Origin: Heliocidaris erythrogramma
Lineage: Eukaryota; Echinodermata; Echinoidea; Camarodonta; Echinometridae
Direction of reading: 5' to 3'
Assembly: GCA_025617745.1 (NCBI GenBank)
Contig: CM046864.1
Span: 29,739,162-29,803,161, forward strand
DNA length: 64,000 nucleotides
The notes beneath the pieces are model-generated. The model saw nothing but the letters and a program-made list of their open reading frames with translations, made no database searches and had not been told where the DNA came from. Below are positions 1 to 12,452 of the stretch, in pieces (the first letter of the stretch is position 1; each line of letters starts with the position of its first letter). The position numbers and the translations under genes were made by a program.

Positions 1-594
1 AAATTTGCTTAAATTGAACATCTCCGTAGTGACGTGTTTCAAAAGAGTAATCGCGCAAAGACTAACAGTAACCGGCTTGCAAGTTGACAGCAACCAACGT
101 ATCGCTACTCGTAGGGATTAAGGCAGGAAAATTTGCATAATTCGCATTTTTAAATTATATGGGGATTTTATCACGGCTCATTTTGATAGTTTCTTTGTAA
201 AAAAAGTTATTGAAATAAGAATACGTGTTTACATTTGATAATTCAGTCGGGATTATATCATTTTAAGGGAAAGTGCTAGTTTTACTAACAGTTACACTGA
301 TTTGTTATAGGAATAGATAGTAGACTATACACTGCAACTTAAAAGTTGAATAAGTAATCCTAAATGTGAGACTGTAGAAGCCCCCGGGCGTGGCCTGATA
401 GATTTCACCGAGGTCCCCTCATGGCGTGTATTGTACTGTCTGTGTTCTATGTGCGTGAAATATGAAATAACGACAACTTTACATGGTCTGCCGCCAAGCT
501 GTGAAGAGGCGAGAATGGTGATCGATTGTCATCGACGTTGCACCCATTAGGGTGAAGTTATGAACCCAGAGGGTGCAAAAATGCACCCTATATT
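1..594. other. No gene seen; AT-rich flank
   Basis: I see no coding exon, RNA gene or clear element end here. From about 540 the sequence becomes rich in short GGGTG/CACCC alternations that lead into the palindrome at 595-667. Confidence 0.5.
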
Positions 595-667
595 GGGGTG
601 CAATTTTGAACCCCTTGGGGTGCTGCTATTGTACCAACCCCAAGGGGTTCAAATTTGAACCCCTATT
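595..667. repeat. Short GGGGT/ACCCC palindrome
   Basis: Two arms of about 25 bp, both built around CCCCTTGGGGT / ACCCCAAGGGG and each followed by a run like CAAATTTGAAC, face each other across about 12 bp. The arms look like the core of a small foldback MITE, but I could not define its outer ends. Confidence 0.45.
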
Positions 668-679
668 TCTTAGTGTGTA

Positions 680-1921
680 GAGAAGCTCAAATTGTATACA
701 CTGATAAACGGTTTTCTGTTCACTCACTTCTATATGAACAAAAACCCTAGCCTAAAAGCTTGAGAAAGAGTCGATAAAATCAGCAAGGCTACCAATTTGA
801 GATTCCTTTCCAAAGTTGAACCTTTGCAAATGCTGTTTTATACACTTTATCCTATACTGGGGCGCAAAATATAACAGGAGTCATATGAAACTTACATGAT
901 ATAGCGAGCAAAGCAATTACATCTTTATTTTTTCAAATTATGAACCCTTTAAGCTATTTAAGAACTATATACTGGGCAGTGGCGTATCTAGGGATTATGG
1001 CGCCCGGGGCAAACAATTAAGTTGCCCCCCAACCCCCGAGTCCCCAAAGTTATTGTACAGGCGAGGGAGCAAGGCGACGTAATTCCCTGTACATTTTACT
1101 CAGGAAATTTTGCAATTGACTGCTATTGAGCAATCGAGAAGTTCGAATTTTGTACATTGATAAACGGTTTTCTATTCACTCACTTCTAAAACTGGGAGCA
1201 AAATTAACGAAAACCCTTGAGAAGTAGTCGAGAAATTCAGCAAGGCGACCGAAAGTTGGGATTTCATTCAAATGTTGAAAATGTTGCAAATGCTGTTTTA
1301 TACAGTTTATTGCGGGCGCAATATGTCTAGCAAGATTCAGATGAAACTTATTACATGATAGCGAGCAGAACAACGACAGTTACATTTTTATTTTTCAAAT
1401 TTTGAACCCTTTAAGCTATTTGAGAACTATATACAGGGGGCACAAAATTACGCTAATAATTAGGCAAGGGAGCAAAGCAACTGAGCTTTTTAAAAAATTT
1501 TGCATTTCCAACTCTCAAAAACTGTATTTCTAATGCATTAACCGGTCGGATTTGTTTGTTTGTTTTTTTTTGAGGGGGGGGGGGGGGAATAATCCGTAAG
1601 CATTATGTTTTGTCTTCATTTACCCCGTTTCCTTTCTCTTTTGCGTTTTTGCGCCCCCTCCAAGTGCGGCCCGGGGCACGTGCCCCCCGTCCCCCTAGAT
1701 ACGCCACTGATACTGGGTGCGCAAAATTACGAGATCCTGAAAGAAAATAATTGTGCGAGTCTGCAAAGCGACCGAGCTTTGGAAAATTTTTGCGCATTTC
1801 AGACCTTCAAAATCTACATTTGGGGCGCATAATCCGTCCGTAAGGATTAATGTTTTTCTTCATTTCCTCCTTATTTTCTTTCACTCCTTTGCTTTTTTCC
1901 CGCCCCCTAGTTACACCACTG
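680..1921. mobile_element. Older hAT-like element, interrupted
   Basis: Segments 680-976 and 1710-1921 form one unit that resembles, segment by segment, the inside of the element at 977-1709. Shared parts include a block around TGATAAACGGTTTTCT, a block around TGCAAATGCTGTTTTATACA and a right end CTAGTTACACCACTG. The unit is split by the younger element at 977-1709, which duplicated 8 bp of it. Its left end is eroded. There is no transposase, so it is a non-autonomous relic. Confidence 0.6.
977..1709. mobile_element. hAT-like MITE with 8-bp target duplication
   Basis: The termini are CAGTGGCGTATCTAGG at the left and its near-complement CCTAGATACGCCACTG at the right. They are flanked by the 8-bp direct repeat ATACTGGG (969-976 and 1710-1717). 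CAGTG-type ends with an 8-bp duplication fit the hAT superfamily. The interior has no transposase and is related to the older host copy around it, so this is a family member inserted into another member. Confidence 0.8.
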
Positions 1922-2893
1922 AGCGAAGCGATCGAGCCGGGGGGGGGGGGGGGGGGGGGGTTGGACTTTTTCAAAAATCTGTCTATTAAACTTGCATTTT
2001 AGAGCATCCCAAAATGTTTTTTAATGAATAGAAGGAATGCATGGATCTACGCCAATGGACGGAACCCCTTAATTGAGAATAACAATACGAGCGAACAAAT
2101 TTTCTTCGATATTTTCGCATCGAAATTATGGCATTTCTTATTTCCTTAATTCGAATGATTAAATAATGTGATGGTATTTAAAAATCAAACATAATGAGAT
2201 TGGATAATCATAATTTTTAAGGTAATGTATAACAATTCTTCTTTATTTTATCCAAAATATTGGTGGATGATACAGGCCATCCCCCACCTCAATTTTTTTT
2301 TTATTTTTTATTTATTTATTTATTTATTTATATATATATCAAACAAATAAAGAGCTTCCAAATTTTTGGGACTGGCCCAACCGCCCAAAATGTCCTTATT
2401 CTGCCGTTCTTTGAAGGGGCCAGGCGGCCTTATCAAGAGTGATTTAGCACTAACCTTATAGAAAATAAAGCTTGACATCTAGGTTTGGCCGGCCCTTTTA
2501 TTCAATAACGGCTTCAAAGGCCCCATGAATGACAACCTCCCCCCCCCCCCGGATCTGCCGATTGCACTTCTGCAGGTTCTGGTCCACTTTGTAGGGGGCC
2601 GGGCTCAACCTTATCATGAGTGCTTTTACATATTCCCCATACCTTTGATAGACTCCTACTCAAATGAGCACCCCACTGCGGAGCGCAACTGAACATGTGC
2701 ACACCCTACCCCCCCCCCATTCCCTTATCCAACGCTGCCGTCACGGCCGGCCCCCTATTTTCAAACAAATTCTTCAGGAATGGCTCGAAATTTCTTTGGA
2801 GGGGCATTATCGTCAGCGCATTTCCACTAAGCATTTCAGACACTGCGTTTAAGCTGTTGTGTTTTCATGGCCTTAATTTCACTTGAGTATTAA
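1922..2893. other. Non-coding; poly-G and TTTA microsatellite
   Basis: I see no exon here. The stretch contains a poly-G run (about 1939-1960), a TTTA microsatellite (about 2305-2335) and a poly-C run near 2540. The short open frames have no recognisable motif. Confidence 0.5.
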
Positions 2894-3186
2894 AGGGATA
2901 CGCAACCGGGCGGCCGTGGGGAATGTCAGGATTGCGTAAGCCCCGTTCACTCGTACACAAAGTTTGTGCGTCGAACGCGTCCGTTGGACTAAGTGGGATT
3001 ACATTTCGACTGCACGAAGCCGACCGAAACTCGTACGAGAGCTCGAGCTCAGGGCGGAGCGTGCATGTTGTGCGGCCACCAGTCTGGCCGAAGTGTGCGC
3101 TCCGCGAAGCAACGGCATGATCAGGTAACGATCACGCTGCCCTCTCGCGGCATAAAAACGTCCACAATCTGCGGTTGCGTATCCCT
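2894..3186. mobile_element. TTAA-flanked MITE (Kolobok/piggyBac type)
   Basis: The 293-bp element begins AGGGATACGCAACCG and ends with the exact complement CGGTTGCGTATCCCT. It is flanked on both sides by TTAA (2890-2893 and 3187-3190). TTAA duplications are made by Kolobok and piggyBac transposases. There is no internal coding sequence. It begins with AGG, like two other TTAA elements in this window (9784-10686 and 46145-50870). Confidence 0.8.
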
Positions 3187-3811
3187 TTAAACCATAGAAA
3201 CATGGCAAGATCAAATCGCTCCCTCTAGCTCTATGCATGGATATACTCACTGGTGTAGACAGGGGGCACAGGGGAGCCATGGCCCCTCATATTCAGGCAC
3301 TAAAACAAGAAGAAAAAAAAAAGCGAGAGCGAAAAAGCGGGGGAAGAGGGAAATTCCCCCCTTACCTGCACCCATCCCTGTTACAGTGCAGTATTACGTC
3401 CAAATAACTAAAAAGCAGTCCGGACGTTGAAATTACTTTATCCTCCCCAAAATCTGCTACGAGCCGTTATCTTTTCTCTAAAATTTGTTATAAAACGTCA
3501 GAGCTTTCGCGCTTCGCATGGGAGGGGGAAAACTTCCCCCTCCCTGTACCCACCCCCTGGGGAGCACGCTTTGCGTGCTCACAACCGCCCCTAAAAGGAA
3601 ATCCTGGCTATGCGGTTGGATCCTTTACGTCTGCCCCCTATTGAAAAATCCTGGCTACGCATGTGGCTATACTATGGATATACTATTTTAATTATATCCA
3701 TGTTCTATGTGCGAGAATCCCGCCCCGGTGTAAATGAGATCGCGTGTCATCCACAGGCCACAGGGTCGACGTAACATAAATAAAATCATTATTAGGTCAT
3801 TCATAAAGTAA
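3187..3811. other. Non-coding repeat debris
   Basis: This stretch is rich in C- and G-runs and contains eroded CACTGGTGTAG-type element ends near 3248 and CTACGCATGTGG near 3655. No gene is evident. Confidence 0.4.
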
Positions 3812-4040
3812 AACAATCGTCATTTAGTCTTCATCAAAATGAAAATGTATTTTCTTCAGACCTCATGTAAGATTTGGATAAGTAACACATATTAATATGT
3901 TGTAAATACTTCTAAATACTAAATAAAAATATAACACTTTACCCGACTGTTCTTTTCATTCACTTTATTGTTGTGACAAATATACGGTACGGTGATTAAT
4001 GATAAACACAGCTAGCGCCCGTGGATGCTGCTTCTGCTAT
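3812..4040. repeat. Diverged dispersed repeat, copy 1
   Basis: This block shares about 220 bp with 12240-12452 in the same orientation. Shared stretches include GATGAAAATGTATTTTCTTC, TACGGTACGGTGATTAAT and TAGCGCCCGTG. It is a dispersed repeat of unknown type, with no coding potential seen. Confidence 0.6.
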
Positions 4041-6637
4041 TATTATTTACAATATACGTGTGGCAAAACCTGACCGTGGTAGTCCCCCTGTTTGTTCCAA
4101 TGGTCGACCAAAGAGTTCACTATTTGTTTTTGGCCAGTAGAAATGTAAAACAAATTGGGTCGAAGACAAATCATTCCTATTCATTTGTGCAACATACAAA
4201 ACATATATGACCTCTCACCATGACATTGTGATGAAGATGCATCAGAGTTTGACTTAACTTTAATTGTCTGATTATGATTTATAAAGCTAAGAAACACCAC
4301 CACGAGATTCGGACCCGAAACCTTCATAGGCATAGCACAGCAAACGTAGCACAGTATCCACTAGTGTCAAGTTCAACTTTGACCTTGAACTGATCCCTTT
4401 GTGACTGATATCAACTGGAATTTTGAATGAATGATACCATCCTAATCTTCATATATTGATTGTGCATGATTATTATTATTTTGAATAAAAATCCTCCAAG
4501 CCTTGACAATGAACTAAAAATGACAAATACGCTGTATTTGAATTGGACCTTTTCGACCAAGAGTAAGATTGAACTTTTACCTGACCTCGACTTAAACTGA
4601 AAACATAATATTCTCAAGGCACTCGGCACCAAATACCCATCAAAGATAAATCATATCTAAACAAAGTACTAGCCATAATATCAAGTTCAGCTTTGAGCTT
4701 GAATTGACCCATTCTGACCAATAAATGAATGAATGATCTCAGAGATTAGTTATACACACCCAAATCCCCTTGTTTAAACATTAGACATCTATTACCTTGT
4801 TTAAACATTAGACATCTATTACAGTTGAAAAATATATCGTTTACACAGTCATGTATACATATATGTAACAAATTGGACTTTTATTTGACCTTTATGACCG
4901 AAACGTGACCTCAAATCGCCAAAATTGCGTTAAAAATGAATTCTACGCCCCTCGAAAACCCTATATGCATGTATCATACACTAGTATGTGAATTGTAGTT
5001 GAAAAGTTGAGTTTCAATATGGCTGGCTACCAGGCGCCATTTGGATTTATGGAAATTATGAAAATTGCTTTAGGTTGACCTTTGGGCAACAAACCGAAAT
5101 TGTTCTAGGACGACATAAAATCACAAATCAACAAAAAAACTTCAGTGTACGCAACATTTCTAGGTTCGCTATTGACTACATGGGAGTGTCAAATGGACAG
5201 CCGTCCTTGCATGAACGCGTACTTTCGGGGAAAAGCCCCCCGGTTGTGCCGTTTGGTAGCGTTAATTTGTTATGGGAACTGACGCACCCTTTCGGCAAAA
5301 ACGATTACGCTTAGGATTTGGGACCTTAGGATTTGGGACCTTTTTTTTTTGTTCGAATAGGCGCCTCCCCTGGCTCTTTCGGTCCCCACCTTTTGGTACC
5401 CACGGGCGGGGAATGGTTCTTAGGGGGTTGGGAGGCACTTTTTAAGGGCTGACGTGCCGTCCATATTTCATAAATTCATTTCTAAACATTGAATTTCCGG
5501 AGGGAGTAATAATTCTGCCGATGGAACAGCGCACTGCCGTACGCACGAAAAAGTACCTTTTACCCTTTGCTTGTGAAGGGGAGAAACCTCAATTGGTTTA
5601 ATGCCAAAGAACAACGTGACGGGTATACTCCACGGCCATATCCTCATGTATGGCTTCAATGTATATGACGCAACACACATGTTATTCGTTCGCACAGCGC
5701 ACTTGCACATGCGGGGCATAGACCCCTTAAGAAATCAAAACAACATATCACAAAAGAGATCAAATTTCTACCCAAATTTGACATGAAAAGAAGGAAAATG
5801 TTTCTGGTTATTTGCCAAATGAGCATAACAACACCATGACCAAGTATTAACATAAAGCGTTCCCCAAACCCTCCCCATTTTGACTTTCTACTTGATACGA
5901 ACCTCACATTCTTAATTTGATTGCAGTTATTTCAAATATGCATGCTCATTAACGAATTTGAATGACCGCAAAGACGGAATTGTTACGAATGGACGAATTT
6001 GAATGACGATTGACGAATACCATTGCTCATTGTTTTAAATTGATTGGCGCAATTTGCAATTTGATCGCTGAGATGTTGATTTTGAGCGGCCAAAGACGAA
6101 TTTGAATTCTGATTTGTTACCGCGATCGCATTTCGGGCGAAATTGATTGCTCGAAACGTTAAATTGATTGGACAAAGCTTGAAATTGACCGGGAAAACCT
6201 ATATTAAACAGTTAACATATAAATATAAATCTCCAAAGATGAAAGGCAGGGGCATGATGGGTCAAACAGATAGTAAATTATTCAGAATGAATGTCCGTGA
6301 TTATTGTATACCGTAGTAATGATTACAGGGCGAAAAAAAATTAAAAAGGCACGAAGCAGTAGGACTATTCGTCAACAAAAACTACCAAAAGAGCTAAGTG
6401 AATCACCAAGGATATAATAACGGAGACGGAAAGGGAAAAGTCGCCTCACAACGTGGTCACCAATTCGGGAGATTCCATAAGGAAACACGTGGCGGGTGGC
6501 CCGACGAGGCTGATTGAAAGACATCCCATTACAAGTACGTTTCAGCCAGATGATGAACCAGATCCGTCGAACCACCCGCCACCAATCGAATAGGAAGGAA
6601 GATTTGGGAGAGAGAAGAGACAAAACAAAAACAAAGA
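4041..6637. other. Non-coding; no feature recognised
   Basis: I found no exon with flanking splice sites and no conserved motif. A 17-bp direct duplication (TTAGGATTTGGGACC type) occurs at about 5311-5342, and a short tandem repeat (TTGTTTAAACATTAGACATC) at about 4770-4820. The open frames here are short and without recognisable content. Confidence 0.45.
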
Positions 6638-6722
6638 GGGAGAGAGAGACAGAGAGGGAGAGAGGGAGAACGAGAGAGAGCGAGAGACAGAGAGGGAGAG
6701 AGGGAGAACGAGAGAGAGCGGG
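6638..6722. repeat. GA-rich microsatellite
   Basis: A GAGA/GACAGA-type simple repeat, with a longer internal duplication of about 45 bp (AGAGGGAGAGAGGGAGAACG repeated twice). Confidence 0.85.
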
Positions 6723-7204
6723 GCTATATTCAGTACAATGGCAACTGAATTCATTTAAATGTCGGTGTATTTATTTATAGCTATTTTCGAATGTAGGCCA
6801 ACAGGCTGAATTGTGAGTCCCACTTTTTTTTTTTTAAAAGCATTATTTAACAATAATTAGAATATATTGTAAAAACGAATAACTAATAACTAAGGGTGTT
6901 GGAGACAGGCGTATATGCCTAGAATACCACAATTCAGACCCTTGCAGATGTTGCCTTTCTCAATATCAAATGATTCGATATTGCTTACCCGCTCAGTACC
7001 ATGGCCATACTAATTGATGTATTAGCTCAGTGAGATCATCGTATTCAGGTACGGAGATACATTTCCATTGTCATTTGCGCGTGTTTAGACATTTTTCTTT
7101 TTTTCTTTTTCAGTTGAAAGTAAACAGTAAACCTGCATATAAACTTAGCATATAAATATGGTATGAATATGCGTCTGAAGAGGGTAAGGAAAACTATAAA
7201 CCCT

Positions 7205-9415
7205 ACATAAAATGGGGTCATCCCTATAGCTAGAAGGTCCGATAGTTAGCGGGTCCGATAGACCGACACCCAATAGATAGAAGGTTCGATAGACCGAATG
7301 TACGAGAGGGTCCAGTAGACAGAAGGTTCTATAGACCGAATCGGCAGGAGGGTCCGATAGTCCGAAGGTTCTATAGATCGAATGACCAACGGGTCCGATA
7401 GTCAGAAGGTCCGATAGATAGAAGGTTCGATAGACCGAATGTACGAGAGGGTCCAATAGACAGAAGGTTCTATAGACCGAAGGTTCTATAGACCGAATCG
7501 GCAAAAGGGTCCGATAGTCCGAAGGTTCAGTAGGGGTCCGATAGTTAGAAGGTCCGATAGACCGACAATAAATACGTAAAAAGGGTAAAATAGTGGATAA
7601 AATGATAAGTGGGTAAACAAATAAGTGGTTAAAATAAGTGGGGGCGTTCCAACCAAAGAAAAAGCAAAAAAGGAAGAGGTTGAAAAGGAAAGAAGAAAAG
7701 AAAAGAAATGAAAAGAGAAAAATAAAAGAAGAAATCAGAAAGGAAAGAGAAGAAAACAAAAATTCAAAAACTTCGCTCACTAGCATTATTAGGGTTATTT
7801 ACCAATGCCCATTATATTTTCATTATTGATATTAATTAGTTATTAATATAATCGCCATATTTATGTATATAAACCAATGCCAATTATATTAATGAGTAAT
7901 ATTCTTATGGAAGTTATTTGGTTTGCATCTTGAATCTCTAGCTAATGTTATGCTATTTTTCTAATCAAAGAATGTTAGCAACATAACTGAAAAGATTCGA
8001 GCGGCAAGTTGACCTAAAGGGGCTAAAGAGATGAATTTTCAGAAATAATGGCCTGGACGTGACCAATAGTCTCTTCCCAATATGAGAACGGAAGATGCCG
8101 ATAACATGTTACACAGATTATGAAAACGGAATAACCTATTCTCAGGGTACAAAATTCTTCCTTTTTCTCTCTCTCTTTCTCTCGTTCGCTCGCTTTGCTT
8201 GCTCATACAATCAAGAAATTAGGCCTAGATTGTTTCTTGCAGCAAGCACCTCTTACGTCCTGCAGCAACAAGAAGCCCGAATATCATAATATTCGGGCAG
8301 TGAGGTATCCGACTATTCTCGAATTCCCCCACCCCCCCCCCCAAAATGGTACAATTTACCCGACAGAGTCCACAGAATAAAATTTGCCACAAGGTAGTAG
8401 TATGGGTGTAGTCGGTGAACATTCAAAAAAGTATAAAAGCTGACATCATAGCTGGTAGGAAAATATCACCTGAAAACCCTTAAATTTTTTTTTAATGGAA
8501 ACGCCCCCTCCCAAGAAGGTGGTATAGGCCTAATTGAAACAATTTCATTTTTATCGGGCAGAATCTTTTGTTGTCAGCATCTTATCTTTTGTTACATTTA
8601 ATGAAAATTCAACTATAAAGTTTGCCCCATAAGATTTCTTTGTTTAAAAAATAACACTAGTGTGTTTGAAGGGGACGCCCTTTCCTCAGCTTGCTCCACT
8701 AGAAAAAAATGCTTCGGGCATGATAGGCCTCGGGGCTTTAGTGTGCACCATATAATTAGATTTCCATGTTTCAAACAATGGTCAGCGTTCCCCATTGCCA
8801 ATGCATCTTTTAGTGACAAAATTAACCGTGGGGGGGGGGGGGGGCTGAGCTGCATGGGTGGACCATCCCCGCCCCACGGTGATGATGATGATGCTCTGAT
8901 AAAAATACTTTTAACATGTTGAAAATGTATAAAACAAAACTTTAAAATAAGTTCCCCATTTTTTTTTTTGGGGGGGGGGGGGTGTGGGCCTACAGACTTA
9001 GTGCATCGGTTTATTACAATACACGTAGAAAAAGATAAGGCATTACCCTTTTCCTTTTATGAGATAAAACTATTAAAACTTATTGTATTCACTTATTTTA
9101 CCGTTTTTACGTTATTGTCGGTCTATCGGACCTTCTACCTATCGGACCCTATTGAACCTTCGGACTATCGGACCCTTTTGCCGATTCGGTCTATAGAACC
9201 TTCTGTCTATCGGACCTTCTGACTATCGGACCCCGTTGGACATTCGATCTATAGAACCTTCGGACTATCGGACCCTCCGCCGATTCGGTCTATAGAACCG
9301 TCTTTCTATTGGACCCTCTCGTACATTCGGTCTATCGAACCTTCTATCTATTGGGTGTCGGTCTATCGGACCCGCTAACTATCGGACCTTCTAGCTATAG
9401 GGCTGTAACCCATAA
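7205..9415. mobile_element. Foldback element with inverted GGTCYATAG arrays
   Basis: The left arm (7205-7570) is a tandem array of units such as AGAAGGTCCGATAGACCGA. The right arm (about 9118-9415) is the same array inverted (TCGGTCTATCGGACCTTCT). The order of variant units is mirrored: the outermost parts match from CTATAGCTAGAAGGTCCG at the left to its complement at the right. The arms flank about 1.55 kb of unique DNA, including a purine-rich stretch at 7640-7770, poly-G runs, and no recognisable transposase. This is the architecture of foldback (FB/Galileo-like) elements. The family assignment is inference. Confidence 0.65.
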
Positions 9416-9783
9416 AATAACCTTCGTAATGCAAAGTAATAATAACAGTAGCATTTAGGTATAATCGTAAGCATAATTATATTAGAGCAATACATTTAAA
9501 GTAAGTGAAGTTTTCCCCGTTGGACATTCGATCTATAGAACCTTCGGACTATCGGACCCTCCGCCGATTCGGTCTATAGAACCGTCTTTCTATTGGACCC
9601 TCTCGTACATTCGGTCTATCGAACCTTCTATCTATTGGGTGTCGGTCTATCGGACCCGCTAACTATCGGACCTTCTAGCTATAGGGCTGTAACCCATAAA
9701 ATAACCTTCGTAATGCAAAGTAATAATAACAGTAGCATTTAGGTATAATCGTAAGCATAATTATATTAGAGCAATACATTTAA
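9231..9783. repeat. 284-bp tandem duplication of the foldback's right end
   Basis: The sequence from 9231 (CCCCGTTGGACATTCG) to 9500 is repeated, identical by eye, from 9515 to 9783. The period is 284 bp. The copies include part of the inverted array and flanking DNA ending GCAATACATTTAA. The first copy runs on into GTAAGTGAAGTTTT. The second reaches that same sequence only after the MITE at 9784-10686. Confidence 0.9.
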
Positions 9784-10686
9784 AGGAGAATTAACCCCTG
9801 AGTACAAATTTACTTATATTGAAAGGTGTAATATATTCCTACTTATTGGCCTAAATCATTTTCTAATAAGATATTAGAAAAGGGTATAAATAAAGATATT
9901 CCAACACCGGTATCGTCTCCTACTCATTTACATGGGGGCTGCCATTTTCTTGCTGATTTGGATTTGTACATGAACCATTGAGAAATGTTCCGGTCAGGAA
10001 GATATTTTGAATCCAAGACCTAAATTGATTTTCTTCATTACCAAAAATCCCATATGTGACGAAAAATATAAAGTGGGTGTTTACATGATTTATAAAAATT
10101 AAATCTTTATAATGATACTTTTAAATTGTCTGGTTTTGCTTAACAAAAATCTGTTTTCTTGGGTTTGCCAAACAGAGCAGAACATAATATATGCAGCATG
10201 CATTCTGACTTTTCAAGTCCCATTATCCGAAAGCAGGTGAATGCATAGTTTGCTGCTATAGATGCTCAGGGAAGAAGCATCCATAAAATTTGAATTAATT
10301 TGCTCCGTCCATTGCGTCACAGTATGTAGAAAATAGATTTATATTAAGCGAATATCGATTTTCAACAGAAATATATAAGGAAATCTTCAGTTTAAAAATA
10401 AATTGACATATCTATTCTATATTTTTAATCTCAAATGGGTTTTTAATTTTGAAAAAGGCAATTGGGCATTTGGATTAAGAAAATCTTCTTGTACACATAA
10501 AAAAATGGCAGCCCCCATGTATTGCTAGCAGACGATACATATTGCTAGCAGATGATAAATTTTGCTCAGAAAATCTTGATTCGTATCGATCTCGTATATT
10601 TTGACGCGAAGCCATATAGTCTAACAAGTAGGAATAAATAACACCTTTGAACACTATCGTCTTTATTGTTTGAGGTTAATTCTCCT
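9784..10686. mobile_element. TTAA MITE with empty-site control next door
   Basis: The 903-bp element begins AGGAGAATTAACC and ends GGTTAATTCTCCT. It is flanked by TTAA (9780-9783 and 10687-10690). Long subterminal inverted repeats continue inward and include CATGGGGGCTGCCATTTT at the left and its complement near 10505-10525. The first copy of the 284-bp duplication holds the same site without the insert (CATTTAAAGTAAGTGAAG at about 9494-9511), which proves the boundaries and the TTAA duplication. No coding sequence is seen. Confidence 0.9.
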
Positions 10687-10690
10687 TTAA

Positions 10691-11439
10691 AGTAAGTGAA
10701 GTTTTCCTGGCATCTACTATTACTAACGCAATGGAGACCATAAAAAGCCGCGGAGCTGCGATGTCCGCGAGCCGCGTTGTGGCCAGCCGATTTTTTTTTT
10801 TGCTATTTTGAACCCCCGTAAGTTATGTTTTCCTGGCATCTACTAACGCAATGGAGACCATAAAATGCAGTCCATGATAACGTGTGGGTCTGGACATATT
10901 ATTATGATGACGTTTTTCTATGCACATTAAATTTTTACTTGGCAGCCCAAGGGGGAGGGGGTTTAAACCCCCTAAACCCCCTGTAGATCCGCCACTGATG
11001 TCTCGTTGCTTTTTTGTGTATTATCCACATCTTTAGTCCTTAATATGCTCTTGAATTCGTTGTCATCTAGAGACGCATACCTAGACTTTGATCACAGCAA
11101 GCCGCTACTACTGGAAGCCGCCATGATTGAGTAATATTATTTTACTATACATGTACACTTATACGACATACTGATGAATTGCATAGGCTCACGTAATGAC
11201 TAATGTTTGATTCACATTGTCGTCGTATACATTATATAACGATGTAATAACTAATTGAGTTGTGTAATTTGCGTAGAAATTAATGGCGATGTTAAAAATG
11301 ATTTGATATGTCTTACTCTATTCTTTGTAGTTTCTCCATTCCCTGGCAGTCTTTTCCTTGTACTGTTCCCTTTACCAAGATCTTAGTTGACATGTTTTTT
11401 CCTTTCTGAGGGTGTAGGCTACTGCAGCGAGCTTCCCAC
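10691..11439. other. Non-coding; repeat debris
   Basis: A short duplicated stretch (TTTTCCTGGCATCTACTA...ACGCAATGGAGACC) occurs at about 10704-10740 and again at 10828-10862. An eroded hAT-like end (AGATCCGCCACTG) lies near 10985. No gene is seen. Confidence 0.45.
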
Positions 11440-12010
11440 GGCGAGCTTTCATACTGTACTGGGCGGTAGATCGGTCCTCAAAGAGACCCTGGAGCCGGGC
11501 CCGGGTTTCGCACCACTACTGGTCACGTGAATAGGGGACGTGTTGGCTGTCTTGCATGATGGTGAAGTTTGCAATAACGGGATCGGGTCTCTGACTGCGG
11601 CTCCACCGGGAGGTCTCCGTGGTAGTCGACGCGCGTTCGCAATTGTACTAGCTTCGGCCTCCTCCCTCGGTATACCAAGATCCACAAATACAGTCAGTAG
11701 TGTTGAGCATGCCATACGTTTTCTGTTTTGCTTTGGCTTACCCCGTAAGTAGATTTGATTTTCGTTGGTAGAGTTCCATCAAGATTAGTTTGTTATCTAA
11801 AGCTGCCATGTCAGATCCTCTTTTAGTTTTGGGATCCGCACCTTTTCAATATTTAAGGCACGTTTACTGGTGTGACACCAGTGGTGTCGGATAGTGAAGA
11901 CTTGATGTCAGAAATCTGACGGTGCATAAGAGATATATCTCCACGAAGTCCGTCGATTTTCCCGCCGAGTACCTCAGATAGCTTCATGATGTCCTCTTTG
12001 ATGTCGTTGC
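11440..12010 (-). pseudogene. Decayed non-LTR retroelement ORF1 remnant
   Basis: Read on the minus strand, the upstream part encodes a heptad-rich stretch with the core KLSEVLGGKIDGLRGDISLM. After frame breaks, the downstream part encodes DLGIPREEAEA, then RRLPRRPPGG and SLRTDLPP. An N-terminal coiled coil followed by a SLRTDLPP-like motif recalls L1/Tx1-type ORF1 proteins. Several stops and frame changes make it non-functional. The assignment rests on motif resemblance only. Confidence 0.45.
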
Positions 12011-12239
12011 TGCGTGCCAATAACATGATGTAAGATGTAGAAATACGTTGCGTTGTGGAGGGTTGATTTGTTGTGTTAATTTGCAGATGATAGAGTAGAA
12101 TATCAACTTTTCTGCTAAAAATAACACATTTGCGGTTCCAATTGAGAGATGGAGGAACATTGTACTGGGTGCTGGGTAAATAAGTTTAGGCACCAACCGG
12201 TGCTGTCCAGAAACACGTCTTCACTCCGCGGCGTCCATG

Positions 12240-12452
12240 TAGCTAATTTAGTCTTCATTAAGATGAAAATGTATTTTCTTCAAAACTTATGCAAGCTTTG
12301 GATAAATAACACATACACACATGTTGTAAATACTTCTTGGTAAAAAATAACTTTACCCGACTTTTTTTTTATTCACTTGATTATTGTGACAAAAATACGG
12401 TACGGTGATTAATCATTAACACAGATAGCGCCCGTGCATGTCCACGGGCTGC
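12240..12452. repeat. Diverged dispersed repeat, copy 2
   Basis: This is the second copy of the block at 3812-4040, in the same orientation. It carries a small extra duplication in the CCCGTGCATGTCCACGGG stretch. Confidence 0.6.

Noticed and set aside
7145..7786. 213-residue minus-strand frame with RTFYLSD repeats
   Set aside because: It is a translation of the inverted tandem array in the foldback element. The unit length happens to leave one frame open, and no known protein family is recognised.
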